This document shows, in pieces, positions 1 to 9,285 of a DNA stretch of 64,000 nt (position 1 is its first letter; each line of letters opens with the position of its first letter). This DNA is from Gammaproteobacteria bacterium. Its GTDB lineage: Bacteria; Pseudomonadota; Gammaproteobacteria; GRL18. The notes under the pieces were generated by a model. It saw only the letters and a list, made by a program, of their open reading frames with translations. It was not told where the DNA came from and ran no database searches. A program made the translations under genes and the position numbers. Where the stretch lies: positions 1-64,000 of the forward strand of contig JADGDG010000019.1 in the NCBI GenBank assembly GCA_016744995.1, in the 5' to 3' direction.

Positions 1-250
1 GAGAATGCGTGAAATAATTCGTGAGGGTATGGACTCGGGTGAAATTAAAGAAATGGCAACCGAAGTTGCTGCATCAGCAATTTTTGGTGTTGCTATCCGT
101 ATGGTTCAACTTCGTCTGGATGGCATTGTTGAATCTCCTCTACCAACCTATCAGGATGAAGTGTTTAGTGTCGGATGGTATGGAATTTTAACTCCCGATA
201 CAGAGGTAAACAGTGTTGCAAGTGATGAGGTGGAAGTAATCTCAGCCTGA
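1..250 (+). CDS. C-terminal part of a TetR/AcrR-like transcriptional regulator (5' end outside window)
   Basis: The reading frame is open from the window edge, so the first ATG at 5 is probably internal. The roughly 80 visible residues have the look of the helical C-terminal ligand-binding half of TetR regulators: an I-R-E-G-x-x-S-G-E-I segment, then a helix rich in Ala with A-I-F-G, then an amphipathic helix ending near the stop. The DNA-binding HTH would lie upstream and cannot be seen. The assignment rests on this pattern only. The 3' end overlaps a WD40 relic on the other strand by 9 bases, which suggests that the downstream sequence was joined here by rearrangement. Confidence 0.5.
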   Translation, partial: RMREIIREGMDSGEIKEMATEVAASAIFGVAIRMVQLRLDGIVESPLPTYQDEVFSVGWYGILTPDTEVNSVASDEVEVISA

Positions 251-502
251 TCTATCTAACTCAGGTAAAGGGCCAAAGCTTTCTAAAGGAAAACGTGCAG
301 GCCAGCCACCTGACTTGCGTCCTACCCAGGCCAGAGTGCGCCATATATCACCAGAAGTTTCAATTAAATGATTATTAGCTGGCTCCCAGACTGCATGACC
401 TGTATTTTGTATTCCTGAACTCACTGCATAAATTCGTATTAATTCCCCATTCCTGGCATTCCACAGATGCACTATGCCATCTATTCGAGACCAGAAACCC
501 GG
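242..502 (-). pseudogene. Remnant of a WD40-repeat protein (C-terminal end only)
   Basis: The frame is open from a TAG at 503-505 down to the stop at 242. It reads as one last WD40 blade (D-G-I-V-H-L-W-N-A-R-N-G-E) followed by the tail seen at the end of many large bacterial WD40/STAND proteins (S-G-D-I-W-R-T-L, then F-G-P-L-P-E-L). The in-frame TAG directly before the blade and the lack of any further repeat upstream show that the rest of the gene is gone. A GTG at 472 could start an ORF, but a single blade cannot form a propeller. It is therefore treated as a relic. Confidence 0.6.
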
Positions 503-801
503 CTATACTATTTATTTTTTCTTTAAATACACTTTTTTAATTTCAACAGGATATACTAGTGCAGCAGCAGCTTTCAGTAGTAAAAATAAACTCAATGTCA
601 GTAGAGAAACAACAAAGAACAATACAATTTTTTTATAACAACATTACTTATTGTATTGCAAGGCATATGGATAAAAATTAACTGGAAGAAATAAATAAAG
701 TATTCTACTTCCCTGCCGATAAAAATTATAACAATTATGAGTTTAATGATAACAGCCAACTAATCATAACTATTAACCAACAACTCAAATACGGACGTTT
801 T
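503..801. other. AT-rich spacer before the chemoreceptor gene
   Basis: About 300 bases without a recognisable gene. It must hold the promoter of the chemotaxis gene that follows, but I could not pick out a convincing -35/-10 pair or ribosome binding site with certainty. No repeat or RNA structure stood out. Confidence 0.4.
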
Positions 802-2397
802 ATGCATTTACATACATACGCAATTATTCATGCAATATTATCCTCACTGGGTTTAAAAACTATTCGAGCCCAGTTTACCTTTTCTTATATTCTAATTGCT
901 TTCTGCGCACTGACTGGAACGGTGGTCTTATATCAATCAATGGAATCAAGTACCGAAACCGTTAATGTTGCGGGTCGGCAACGAATGTTGAGTCAACGAT
1001 TAGCAAAAGAAGTTCTTTTTTATGCACAAAAATTAGAAGATAAAAAAAATATTTTAACAACCATTGAGTTATTTGAAACATCACATCAACGCCTGATTAA
1101 TGGTGATGAAACGATTGAGCAGATCACCTCACCGCTAATTTTAAAACAAATGAAACTGGTGCGTAGTCATTGGACAACTTATAAACAGTCAATATTAAAT
1201 TACGTCAATAATAACGATAAGGAAGAGTTAGCTAAAATTCACGAATTATCACCCCTGGTATTAAAAGAGATGCATAAAGCAGTTACTTTGATAGCAAGTC
1301 AGGCTAGTTCTCATGCAATGCTATACCAATATGTCGCATTAATCATGCCGATGATTATTCTTGTACTTGTTTTTTTCGGGAGACAATATGGTTTAGGATC
1401 TTTAATGAAAAACATACAGACAATGTCATCTTGCCTGCAACGGGTTAGCCAGGGTAATTTTTCTCAGGAAGTTGTGATCCCAAAGCACCTGAAAGAAACA
1501 GAAATCGATTATCTCTTTTCAGATTATAATAAGATGTTATCTGAAGTAGGTTCTTTATTATCACAAGTCGATATTTCAATCCAAAATGTTAATGAAGCCA
1601 GTCAACAGGTCAATCAAATTTCTGACATCGCTAAAACTGGCGCCAATCAACAAACTTCTGATATTTCCCATTTTGTTGATGGGCTTGAACAAATGAATAA
1701 AAGTGTCCAGCATGTGCTGCAGAATATTACTCAAACAGCTCATGCTTCGGAAGCAGCAGAGCAGCAGGCCATGGATGGTGTTAATATTGTTGCTGAAGCC
1801 CAAAATATCATTAATACCATGACCCAGCAGATGACTATTACAGGAGAAACATTAACCACACTGGAAAACGATGCGCAACAGGTTGGTCAGGTATTACAAG
1901 TGATCACTGGTATTGCCGAGCAAACTAATCTACTGGCATTAAATGCAGCTATTGAAGCAGCGCGTGCTGGTGAACAAGGCCGTGGTTTTGCGGTTGTTGC
2001 TGATGAAGTTCGTACTTTAGCCCAGCATACTCAGGAAGCAACAGTTGAGATCCGTGATATTACAGAGCGACTGCAATCACAATCAAAAGCGGCTGTCTCA
2101 GCAATGAATATCAGTCATGAGCAAGTCAATTTAAGTGTAGAAAAAACGGACAATACCACCTTATCACTACAGAAAATTAAAATCTCAATTGATGAAATTA
2201 ATAGTAAAACTAAAATTATCATGACGGCTTCTGAACAACAGAGTGTGATGTCCAATACGATCAATGAAGATATGAGCAAGATCTCTGAAATCGCAACAAC
2301 AACAGAGCAATCTGTCAGCAAATTAGCATCCATTAGTCAGCACATAGATGCTCAAATGGATGAAGTGCAAAATTTAATCAAGAAATTTAAATATTAA
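802..2397 (+). CDS. Methyl-accepting chemotaxis protein with PilJ-type sensor domain
   Basis: A transmembrane chemoreceptor that would signal to CheA/CheW. Residues 24-44 and about 174-192 are membrane segments. The periplasmic part between them begins with the [10 protein letters not shown] signature of the type IV pili methyl-accepting (PilJ) sensor domain. A HAMP-like linker follows, then the long helical signalling domain. Its conserved hairpin tip is about residues 373-414, with [16 protein letters not shown] and [12 protein letters not shown]. The length of 531 residues is normal. The gene stands alone, without other che genes nearby. The ligand is unknown. Confidence 0.93.
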   Translation: MHLHTYAIIHAILSSLGLKTIRAQFTFSYILIAFCALTGTVVLYQSMESSTETVNVAGRQRMLSQRLAKEVLFYAQKLEDKKNILTTIELFETSHQRLINGDETIEQITSPLILKQMKLVRSHWTTYKQSILNYVNNNDKEELAKIHELSPLVLKEMHKAVTLIASQASSHAMLYQYVALIMPMIILVLVFFGRQYGLGSLMKNIQTMSSCLQRVSQGNFSQEVVIPKHLKETEIDYLFSDYNKMLSEVGSLLSQVDISIQNVNEASQQVNQISDIAKTGANQQTSDISHFVDGLEQMNKSVQHVLQNITQTAHASEAAEQQAMDGVNIVAEAQNIINTMTQQMTITGETLTTLENDAQQVGQVLQVITGIAEQTNLLALNAAIEAARAGEQGRGFAVVADEVRTLAQHTQEATVEIRDITERLQSQSKAAVSAMNISHEQVNLSVEKTDNTTLSLQKIKISIDEINSKTKIIMTASEQQSVMSNTINEDMSKISEIATTTEQSVSKLASISQHIDAQMDEVQNLIKKFKY

Positions 2398-2432
2398 TAA
2401 TCATCATAAAAACTTCTTTCAAATGATTATCA

Positions 2433-4391
2433 TCACTGATGTGATAATAATGTTTTTATTTCTCTCATTGGTTTAGCAAGATAAAACCCTTGAGATCGAT
2501 CTATATTTAGTTCTTTTACTTTATTGCTGACTGCTTCATTATGAACATATTCAGCGATTGTTAATACTTTTAACTTTGAAGCAAAATCGACAATAGTTCC
2601 AATAATTATTTGAGCATTAGTATCTGTATCAATATTTTTTATTAATGAGCCATCTATCTTAAGATAGTCAATATTAAGTTGCAGAATATGCTCAAAATTT
2701 GAGTAGCCCGAACCAAAATCATCTATAGCAATTCTACATCCCAATGCCTTCATTTCTCTAATAAAGACTGAAATTTCAATATATTCTTCTATTCCTTCAG
2801 ATTCAAGTATTTCAAAAATAATTTTTTTTGCAACGTTATATTTTTTTATTTGATGTTTTATATAATCAACAGTTTCATTGTCCAGTATATCTTCAACTGA
2901 TAAATTGACTGAAAAATCACAATTAACATGCTCAAAATAGAGACAACTTTTTTTAATCATTATTTTTGTCAGATTGCTATACAACCTGCTTTTTTTAGCA
3001 ACGATTAAAAAATTAACTGGGCTAATAACGTTATTGTTTTCATCAATTAATCTTATCAAGGATTCACAACTTACAATTTTATTTGTTACATTATCAAAAA
3101 TTGGTTGAAAATAGGGAACAATTTTATCTTCCTTGATAGCCTTTTTAAGCAGCTTAACACACTCCATATTTTCTTTAAATAGTTCTTCAATATTTTGATC
3201 TTCATCATAAAGCAAAAAGGATTTTTGCTGTTTTTTAGCTGATTTTAAAGCAATATCTGCTTTTTCTAATGCTTTTTCAATCTGATACACACCGCCAATC
3301 GTTATCCTTATAGCCAACTCATTATTTTCATGGAAAAAAATCATTTTTTCAACATCACGAACCAGTTTTTTTGCAATTTTTGTAAATTCTTTTATAGAAG
3401 GTTTTTTCTTAAAAAGTAGAGAAAACTCATCCCCTGAAAGATGATTTAGCATAATATCATCCTCTTGTTCAAACATTTCATTGAGCCTGGATGAAAAAAT
3501 ATTTAACACATGATCCCCGGTAATATGCCCAAAAAAATCATTTATTTCTCTAAAATCATCTACATTAATAATAAGTAACGCACCATTATTACCAACAATT
3601 TTAATGTTGTTAAGTAGACTTAACCTGTTCGGTAGTTTTGTAAGAGTATTTGTATAGAGTTGTTTGCGTAGTTCTAATGTTTTCTTGTCTACTTGTTCTT
3701 CAAGGTAATGATTGATATCTTGCTGTTTTTTTGAATATTGTGAAATTTTTTCCTGCATATTATTTAGAGCATTTGAAATAAGACCGATTTCATTGTTTTG
3801 TGATACAAATGAAATATCAATTTTTTTATTTGGAGAATAATCTTTTAGAGAATAAGCAATTTTTCGAAGCGGTGAAAGAAGCTCTTTGATATATAAGCCA
3901 AGCAATAAAAATAATACAGCAAGAAAAAAAAGCAGTATAGCCATTAACTTTGTGAATTTATCAGTCAGATCCTTATAGTTTTTATTTGAATAAACAAGAA
4001 CCAAAGTACCAATTTTCTTTTTTGAGTTAGGTTGAAAAATAAGATTTTTAACTATAAAGGAATCGTTAACAGCATTTTTATACTTATTAGATTTTATATC
4101 ATTAATTACTACGTTATTTTTTAAAACCTTAACAGCGAGTATATTAGGATTTTCTATCAGCTGGAGTGCAATTTTATTGATATTATCCTTCATATCAAGA
4201 TAGATATTAAGTGCGATTAATGGCTCTATTGTTCTTGCAATTATATTAGCTTTTTCTATCTCTATATCATAAAAAGCTTCTTTATTACTTTTTTCAAAAA
4301 TAGCAAAAATAATCAAAAAAACAAATATTGATACCAGAATAATTGATAACACTATTTTAGTAGAAAGTGACTTAACAGAATTTCCCCTCAT
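2433..4391 (-). CDS. Membrane CHASE8-like / HAMP / GGDEF / EAL cyclic-di-GMP enzyme
   Basis: Third gene of a minus-strand operon, 16 bases after the YfiR-like gene. Two membrane helices (about 10-30 and 147-169) enclose a periplasmic domain. Its I-I-A-R-T-I-E-P-L-I-A-L-N and P-N-I-L-A-V-K-V segments resemble the CHASE8 sensor of YfiN-type cyclases. A HAMP-like linker and a coiled coil follow. The cyclase motif is S-G-D-E-F rather than G-G-D-E-F, and no RxxD inhibitory site precedes it. The EAL domain keeps its catalytic residues: E in C-E-S-L-I-R-L, N in V-N-L-S, E in I-L-E-S, the D-D-F-G-S-G pair, K in Y-L-K-I-D-G, and E in I-A-E-Y-V. Phosphodiesterase activity is therefore likely; cyclase activity is uncertain. 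Confidence 0.9.
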   Translation of the reverse strand: MRGNSVKSLSTKIVLSIILVSIFVFLIIFAIFEKSNKEAFYDIEIEKANIIARTIEPLIALNIYLDMKDNINKIALQLIENPNILAVKVLKNNVVINDIKSNKYKNAVNDSFIVKNLIFQPNSKKKIGTLVLVYSNKNYKDLTDKFTKLMAILLFFLAVLFLLLGLYIKELLSPLRKIAYSLKDYSPNKKIDISFVSQNNEIGLISNALNNMQEKISQYSKKQQDINHYLEEQVDKKTLELRKQLYTNTLTKLPNRLSLLNNIKIVGNNGALLIINVDDFREINDFFGHITGDHVLNIFSSRLNEMFEQEDDIMLNHLSGDEFSLLFKKKPSIKEFTKIAKKLVRDVEKMIFFHENNELAIRITIGGVYQIEKALEKADIALKSAKKQQKSFLLYDEDQNIEELFKENMECVKLLKKAIKEDKIVPYFQPIFDNVTNKIVSCESLIRLIDENNNVISPVNFLIVAKKSRLYSNLTKIMIKKSCLYFEHVNCDFSVNLSVEDILDNETVDYIKHQIKKYNVAKKIIFEILESEGIEEYIEISVFIREMKALGCRIAIDDFGSGYSNFEHILQLNIDYLKIDGSLIKNIDTDTNAQIIIGTIVDFASKLKVLTIAEYVHNEAVSNKVKELNIDRSQGFYLAKPMREIKTLLSHQ

Positions 4392-4407
4392 ATAAAAACC
4401 TAATAAC

Positions 4408-5040
4408 TTAATTATAGATTACAGCAATATATTTATTGGAAACTATTTGAGTAATATTTTCCCATAGAGGCTTATTATTATATATTGTTTTATTTTTTGC
4501 ATCACTTTTATCTATGAACCTCACCATCTGAAGAAGAGTATCTACAAAGTCAACTTTTAATGTATATAAGCTCTCTTTATTAATATATAGTACGGTTGAT
4601 TTCTCAAGCATTAAAGTGAATAACAAGCCTTTTTCTAAGTTTTTTATACCATATGAAAAAGCAATAATTCCTTTTTCCTGGGCAATCTTTGCAGCTTTTT
4701 TTATGTATTTATCTGAGTTAAGTACATAGATTGCAGAAGCTTCAGTCTGATTTGAGAAATCTAAAAAATCTACTAACAATATCTTATACTTATATTTATC
4801 AAAATATCCATTATAGTTTGAATCTATAATATTTTTTATCTCTAAGGCCGTATAAAAATCACTTTTATCATAAATAATGGTATATATTACCTTGCCATTT
4901 ATCAGCTTGTCTTCTATCTTTTTGTCAAGCAGCATAATTTTAGGAAAAATTGAAGCCTGTGCTTTTAATAACAACTCATCATAATTATACCCATAAGCCA
5001 GGTTTGTCAAAATCAAATAAAGGAAGATTATTTTTTTCAT
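4408..5040 (-). CDS. Small periplasmic protein, YfiR/DUF4154-like
   Basis: A 210-residue protein with an N-terminal signal peptide (residues 1-17, ending in A-Y-G). The order of strands resembles the YfiR/DUF4154 fold: a central hydrophobic strand (V-I-Y-T-I-I-Y-D), a second (A-S-A-I-Y-V-L-N), a third (I-I-A-F-S-Y-G) and a C-terminal I-N-K-E-S-L…L-L-Q-M-V-R-F helix, as in the family's I-N…L-L-x-L-A ending. YfiR holds the CHASE8 cyclase YfiN inactive in the periplasm. The assignment is by pattern and by its position directly before a CHASE8-like GGDEF/EAL gene. Its ATG shares one base with the stop of the receptor gene (TAATG), which implies translational coupling. Confidence 0.6.
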   Translation of the reverse strand: MKKIIFLYLILTNLAYGYNYDELLLKAQASIFPKIMLLDKKIEDKLINGKVIYTIIYDKSDFYTALEIKNIIDSNYNGYFDKYKYKILLVDFLDFSNQTEASAIYVLNSDKYIKKAAKIAQEKGIIAFSYGIKNLEKGLLFTLMLEKSTVLYINKESLYTLKVDFVDTLLQMVRFIDKSDAKNKTIYNNKPLWENITQIVSNKYIAVIYN

Positions 5041-7142
5041 TAAAATTCCTTCGTTATTGACATTAAAAAAGTTCTGCGTTCTTGTTCATAATCCTGTGAA
5101 TAGGTATTGGGCGGAGATGGGTATTTAAGCTTTGTATCAAATAAATTTTTGATACTAAAGGTGATACGATAATTGTGTGCCAGACTGTTATAGTTCACAG
5201 ATGTGTCTAAAGTCGCATAGGCCTTTACTTTATTACGCTCGTCTCCAGAGGCTCTTTCTTTTGAACCAACATATTTTCCTACACCACTAAGGGATAAGGC
5301 ACTATTAAGATTGTAAATATAGTAAGCTTTAGCGAGATGATGAGCAACATTTGGCAGTGATTCACTCCCTCCCCCATCTAAATTAGAGGTGCCTGTTACA
5401 TATGAATAGTTTAGATAAAGCTGGTCAGCTGAAGAAAGATGTCCTTTATATTCAAGTTCCAAACCATAAATATCGGTATCAACAACATTTTTAAATACCG
5501 GATCGGTTGACGAATTATATATCTGATTTTTATTACGCAGATAAAAGAGATTAGTTTGTAAATAAGCATCACTGGAAAATTTCTTAACATAGGCAAACTC
5601 ATAAGCATCTACAACTTCTGGTTCTAAATCAACACTGCCTACTCTTGAGTGATTATTCATCGTAAACATTTCTTGCCAGGAGGGATTTCTATGCGAACGA
5701 CTATAGATAGTTTTAAATATATTTTCTGTATCTAATTGATATACCATTGAGACTCTGGGTTCAATACCTGCATCTTCATAAGAGCCCCTTTCATAATTAA
5801 AACCATAAATAAAGCTGAGTTCATTGCTGAACTGGAATTCATCCTGTAGTGAAAAGGTGAAGGTGTTACGTGATGCGTTTTCATCAAAAAATGGATAGAT
5901 ATCTGTATAATCAACCAATGCAGCATCACCTGTTGACCAGTTAGATAATTTTGAGACCATCTCAATAGTCTCCTCTTTCACAAAGCGATAACCTGTCGTG
6001 ATAAGGTGGCGATCTATTCCATCATATTTAAGATAAGAAGACTGGTAAAGTGTTCTCTGCCTGGCTAGGTGCTCTCCATATATTCCATCATTAAAAGTAA
6101 CCGGAAGCTGTGTGCCATCGGTATCAAACTGAACCATATTTATAAATTGCAGTCCATCCGGCCCCAGTTTATCTTTTGAATCAAAAGTATCATATTTAAC
6201 TCCTGCGGTTACATCAAACTTATAATGATTAACTTGTTTGTTGTATCCTAGCTGAAGATAATAACTTGGCAGTTTTACTCTGCCATTATCTTCTGGCAGT
6301 GCCAGGTTTATCCCGTATGCATTGCCTTCAGTATGATCAAGCACTCGTGCTTTAATAGAAAAATCTTTATACTTCAGATTAAGACCCAGAGAGTAATCTT
6401 CAAGCCATACTGGAGCATCGCCACTCCTTGATAAACCTGTATTATCATAACCAAAAGCACTCATAGAACCTTGTGAAAAACCATCAGGACCGGCAGGCAG
6501 CTTTTTATTATCTTCCTGATAGAAAAAGTCTATAAACAGCTTCAGATCATCAGTTTTATGTGTCTTTGTAAAACCAGCCATTTTATAGTCATGTGAACCC
6601 GATTTAAAGACAACTTTATCATTAGCTGTAAAACCATCAAAGTCTTCTGCATAGGTAATAACATTTATCGACCCGGCATAGGCATTTATTCCATCGGTTT
6701 TACTTCCAGGACCTCTGACAACTTCAATTCTTTTAATCATCTCAATTGGAAATGATAAATACTCAGAATAAGCATCAAAAAAAACATTGTTAACTAATAC
6801 ATCATCTATAAATAATTTTGACTGACCTGATGCAAGTGGATTTGAACCTCTAAAGATAGGTGTTTTAGTATTAAAATTGTCAGTCGACATATCAATACCA
6901 GGAACTAGTCCCAATGCTTCTTTAAGGTTTAATATCCCCAGCTTTTCCAATTCTTTTCCTTGAAACACAGAGATGATATAGGGTTGATATATTTCATTTT
7001 GTTTTGTTACTGTTGCAATCTCGCTAAAATGCTCCATCTCATTGGAGATGGATGTTAATATGTCACCTGTTTGTGCATATAAATTAGCTACACAAGTAAA
7101 AGAGTACAGTAATATAAGAGATTTTAACAACTTACAGTGCAT
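5040..7142 (-). CDS. TonB-dependent outer-membrane receptor
   Basis: A 700-residue receptor with a signal peptide (about residues 1-23, ending A-Q), a plug domain (about 50-165: L-K-E-A-L-G-L-V-P-G-I-D, I-F-R-G, then I-E-V-V-R-G-P-G-S and G-S-I-N-V-I-T) and a long beta barrel that ends in aromatic F-L-M-S-I-T-K-E-F, as expected for Bam-dependent insertion. It is the first gene of an operon with the YfiR-like and GGDEF/EAL genes. The substrate cannot be told from sequence; the FRAP/NPNL heme motifs are absent. Codon use of this operon is very AT-rich. The receptor may deliver a nutrient or act as a signal receptor for the downstream cyclic-di-GMP enzyme (inference). Confidence 0.92.
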   Translation of the reverse strand: MHCKLLKSLILLYSFTCVANLYAQTGDILTSISNEMEHFSEIATVTKQNEIYQPYIISVFQGKELEKLGILNLKEALGLVPGIDMSTDNFNTKTPIFRGSNPLASGQSKLFIDDVLVNNVFFDAYSEYLSFPIEMIKRIEVVRGPGSKTDGINAYAGSINVITYAEDFDGFTANDKVVFKSGSHDYKMAGFTKTHKTDDLKLFIDFFYQEDNKKLPAGPDGFSQGSMSAFGYDNTGLSRSGDAPVWLEDYSLGLNLKYKDFSIKARVLDHTEGNAYGINLALPEDNGRVKLPSYYLQLGYNKQVNHYKFDVTAGVKYDTFDSKDKLGPDGLQFINMVQFDTDGTQLPVTFNDGIYGEHLARQRTLYQSSYLKYDGIDRHLITTGYRFVKEETIEMVSKLSNWSTGDAALVDYTDIYPFFDENASRNTFTFSLQDEFQFSNELSFIYGFNYERGSYEDAGIEPRVSMVYQLDTENIFKTIYSRSHRNPSWQEMFTMNNHSRVGSVDLEPEVVDAYEFAYVKKFSSDAYLQTNLFYLRNKNQIYNSSTDPVFKNVVDTDIYGLELEYKGHLSSADQLYLNYSYVTGTSNLDGGGSESLPNVAHHLAKAYYIYNLNSALSLSGVGKYVGSKERASGDERNKVKAYATLDTSVNYNSLAHNYRITFSIKNLFDTKLKYPSPPNTYSQDYEQERRTFLMSITKEF

Positions 7143-7338
7143 ATTTTCCTCAAGTTTTACGAGTTCTTAGATTGCCATCACATAATGCTTTTAGTTCGTA
7201 TATTGAACACCAGGTAATCACTTATTTATCTGAATATTTACAAGTTATAATTATTCAGAAAAAGATTTCAGAAATTTTATTACTCAATAAGAATAGCATC
7301 ATAATGCAATGCCAACCATTAATAATTTGTTTATATAT

Positions 7339-7353
7339 TTAGAATTATTCTAA
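7339..7353. promoter_or_regulatory. Perfect 15-bp palindrome, candidate operator
   Basis: TTAGAAT-T-ATTCTAA, a perfect 7-1-7 inverted repeat about 200 bases upstream of the TonB receptor start. It could be an operator of the receptor operon. The regulator is unknown, and it does not match the operator seen at the heme locus. Confidence 0.35.
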
Positions 7354-7475
7354 CTATAGTTTTTTAGATCAGAAACAACAGACATCAACTAAATTTGCTT
7401 GACAGAAGAATTTATTTATCCAAATGATACCCAGGTTCATTTATCATAGAGTCAATTAAAACAGTTTAAATTATA

Positions 7476-7489
7476 CTTGTATGTGCAAG
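7476..7489. promoter_or_regulatory. MarR-type operator upstream of the first marR gene
   Basis: CTTG-TATGTG-CAAG, an inverted repeat with the same TTGTAyrTrCAA core as the two sites around the second marR gene at 12.3-12.8 kb. It lies 24 bases before the ATG at 7513. This points to autoregulation and argues against the upstream TTG at 7477, which would put the start codon inside the site. Confidence 0.55.
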
Positions 7490-7512
7490 CAGTTTGTTTT
7501 ATAGTGATCAGC

Positions 7513-7941
7513 ATGTTTGAACAATGTCTTTATTTTAATGCTATTAAATTTTCACGCCAGATCAACTCACTCTGGGAGGAAGCCTATCGCCCTTTAGGAC
7601 TATCCCCCTCTCATGCTTATGCTTTTCAATTTGTTCTGCAACAACCGGGGATAACACCGAAAAATTTAGCTGAGAAAATGGGGCTTAACTTATCAACTGT
7701 CACTCGATTTGTCGATAGCCTCATGGCAAAAAAATTAGTTGAACGGCGCAAGGAAAATAAAGACAAAAGAGAATGCAGTATCTATCCAACCACCTCAGGT
7801 AAAAAACTACATGCTGATCTTCAATTAATTTCAAAAAATTTGCATAAAAAAATACGCGAACTATTAGGAGCTGAAGATGTGAATAGTGCCATTGCACTCA
7901 TTAAGGATTTCAGCAACAGAATTATTTCCGAAACAGAGTAA
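7513..7941 (+). CDS. MarR-family transcriptional regulator
   Basis: A 142-residue winged-helix regulator when started at ATG 7513 (M-F-E-Q-C-L-Y-F-N). This start aligns with the start of its paralogue at 12313-12735 (M-F-E-E-C-L-Y-F-N). The HTH is P-K-N-L-A-E-K-M-G-L-N-L-S-T-V-T-R-F-V-D and the wing is R-K-E-N-K-D-K-R-E. The longer reading from a TTG at 7477 would start inside the predicted operator and is rejected. It is followed 6 bases later by an FMN-binding protein gene, so the pair probably forms an operon. The effector is unknown. Confidence 0.88.
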   Translation: MFEQCLYFNAIKFSRQINSLWEEAYRPLGLSPSHAYAFQFVLQQPGITPKNLAEKMGLNLSTVTRFVDSLMAKKLVERRKENKDKRECSIYPTTSGKKLHADLQLISKNLHKKIRELLGAEDVNSAIALIKDFSNRIISETE

Positions 7942-7947
7942 ATAGTT

Positions 7948-8532
7948 ATGAGAGCCTTTAGCAAAAAAAAAGCAGTCAGCAAGAAAAAAGCCACCAGCCA
8001 GCTAAAAGACATACATGAGATATTTCATCCAGGAGAACTCAGCGCTCAAAAACAGTTCAATAAAAGAAAAAAATGGAATGAAAGTGCTATTGCCGGGCTT
8101 AATAAAATGTTTAAACAAGCCATTGATGATGAAACAGCCTATTTTATTGAAGGTCAAAAATTCTTTTTTATTTCAACCGCTGACGATAAGGGAGAATGCG
8201 ACTGTAGTTTTAGAGGAATTGAACAAAGTGAGTCAGAGCATAAACCGCAAAATGTCTTTGTTGCCAACTCAAAAACGCTAATATTTCCTGATTACGCAGG
8301 GAATAATATTTACAATTCTTTAGGAAATATTATGGTCAACCCTCAGATTGGTTTATTATTTATCGATTTTCATAGTGCATTACGGTTGAGAATAAACGGC
8401 GGTGCAAAAATAATAGAAGACAAAAATAGTTATATAAATCTATGGCCAAAAGCATTGAGATATATTGAAGTTGATGTAAAGCAGGTCTATTATAATTGTT
8501 CTAAACGAATCAAAGAAAGCGTACAAATATAA
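7948..8532 (+). CDS. Pyridoxamine 5'-phosphate oxidase-family FMN-binding protein
   Basis: A 194-residue protein with the split-barrel flavin-binding pattern of the pyridoxamine-phosphate-oxidase-related family: F-F-I-S-T-A-D-D-K-G-E-C-D-C-S, then F-P-D-Y-A-G-N-N-I-Y-N-S-L-G-N-I, then V-N-P-Q-I-G-L-L-F-I-D-F and R-L-R-I-N-G-G-A-K-I. Members bind FMN, F420 or heme and act as oxidoreductases; they are mostly not true PdxH. The N-terminal 20 residues are lysine-rich (K-K-K-A-V-S-K-K-K-A) and outside the domain. It sits between the marR and GST genes, a set that suggests response to a reactive organic compound (inference). Confidence 0.8.
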   Translation: MRAFSKKKAVSKKKATSQLKDIHEIFHPGELSAQKQFNKRKKWNESAIAGLNKMFKQAIDDETAYFIEGQKFFFISTADDKGECDCSFRGIEQSESEHKPQNVFVANSKTLIFPDYAGNNIYNSLGNIMVNPQIGLLFIDFHSALRLRINGGAKIIEDKNSYINLWPKALRYIEVDVKQVYYNCSKRIKESVQI

Positions 8533-8574
8533 TATTTCATTAAAACCTGACAAAGTATTATTACGGAGCAAATA

Positions 8575-9192
8575 ATGAAACTATACTACTCAAATACTTC
8601 ACCTTATTCACGAAAAGTACGACTTGTCATCAAAATAAAGGGATTGGACAAACAAGTTGAAAATATTTTAATGAATCCGTTTGAAGATAAAGCCAAACTA
8701 AAAACCATTAATCCTCTGGAAAAAATACCCGCACTGGAACTTGATAATAATGAGGCTTTATTTGATAGCCCGGTTATTTGTCACTACCTCGACAGTCTAT
8801 CTGAAGAAAAGCCGCTTATTCCCGGAAGCGGCTGGGAAAAATGGTTAGTATTACGTTGGGAGGCTCTGGCTGATGGTTTGACTGATGCAGCTTACAACCT
8901 CGTTATGGAAAGACGTCGGTCTACCACTGAACAGTCAAGCTCAGCAATGTCCCAATGGGCTGATGAAATCCAACAGGTATTGCATGAAATGGAGATCAGA
9001 CTCACTGAACTTGATGGAGAAATTACACTGGCACATATTGCCGTTGGTACGGCAATAGGCTATCTGGACTTTCGTTTACCAGAATTATTATATCAATCCA
9101 GCTGCCCACAAATAGCTGTGAGCCCCAATTTAATGTCATGGTATGAATCATTCCAGACCCACCCATTCATGCAGGCTACAAAACCAGTTTAA
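8575..9192 (+). CDS. Glutathione S-transferase family protein
   Basis: A 205-residue protein. The N-terminal thioredoxin-like domain (1-77) has the S-P-Y-S-R-K-V-R motif at residues 9-16 with Ser in the usual catalytic position, the cis-proline in K-I-P-A-L and the E/D-S glutathione-binding turn (L-F-D-S-P-V-I-C). An alpha-helical domain follows, ending in the common W-Y-E-S-F…P-F-M-Q-A-T-K-P. A good ribosome binding site (GGAG) lies 7 bases before the ATG. It is a soluble cytoplasmic enzyme or peroxide/quinone reductase; the substrate cannot be predicted. It likely shares the operon of the MarR regulator upstream. Confidence 0.9.
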   Translation: MKLYYSNTSPYSRKVRLVIKIKGLDKQVENILMNPFEDKAKLKTINPLEKIPALELDNNEALFDSPVICHYLDSLSEEKPLIPGSGWEKWLVLRWEALADGLTDAAYNLVMERRRSTTEQSSSAMSQWADEIQQVLHEMEIRLTELDGEITLAHIAVGTAIGYLDFRLPELLYQSSCPQIAVSPNLMSWYESFQTHPFMQATKPV

Positions 9193-9239
9193 GTTGGAAC
9201 TAATACATCTAAGCAACTACATCTAAGTGATTAAGATAT

Positions 9240-9270
9240 AGCACGTATACATGGCATACTTATACATGCT
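9240..9270. terminator. Stem-loop between convergent genes
   Basis: Arms AGCACGTATA (9240-9249) and TATACATGCT (9261-9270) pair at 9 of 10 positions around an 11-base loop, in the short gap between the convergent GST and phytase-like genes. There is no strong T-run, so this is a weak terminator candidate. Confidence 0.3.
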
Positions 9271-9285
9271 ATTAGTCATGGTATA

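Larger units (their letters stand above)
7143..7512. other. Divergent intergenic region between receptor operon and marR
   Basis: About 370 AT-rich bases that must hold the promoters of the receptor operon (leftward) and of the MarR gene (rightward). Two palindromes lie in it and are listed separately: a 7-1-7 repeat at 7339-7353 and a MarR-type site at 7476-7489. No ORF of note was seen. Confidence 0.5.

Noticed and set aside
7477..7512. Longer MarR start at TTG 7477
   Set aside because: It lies inside the operator palindrome, and the paralogue at 12.3 kb starts exactly where ATG 7513 would.
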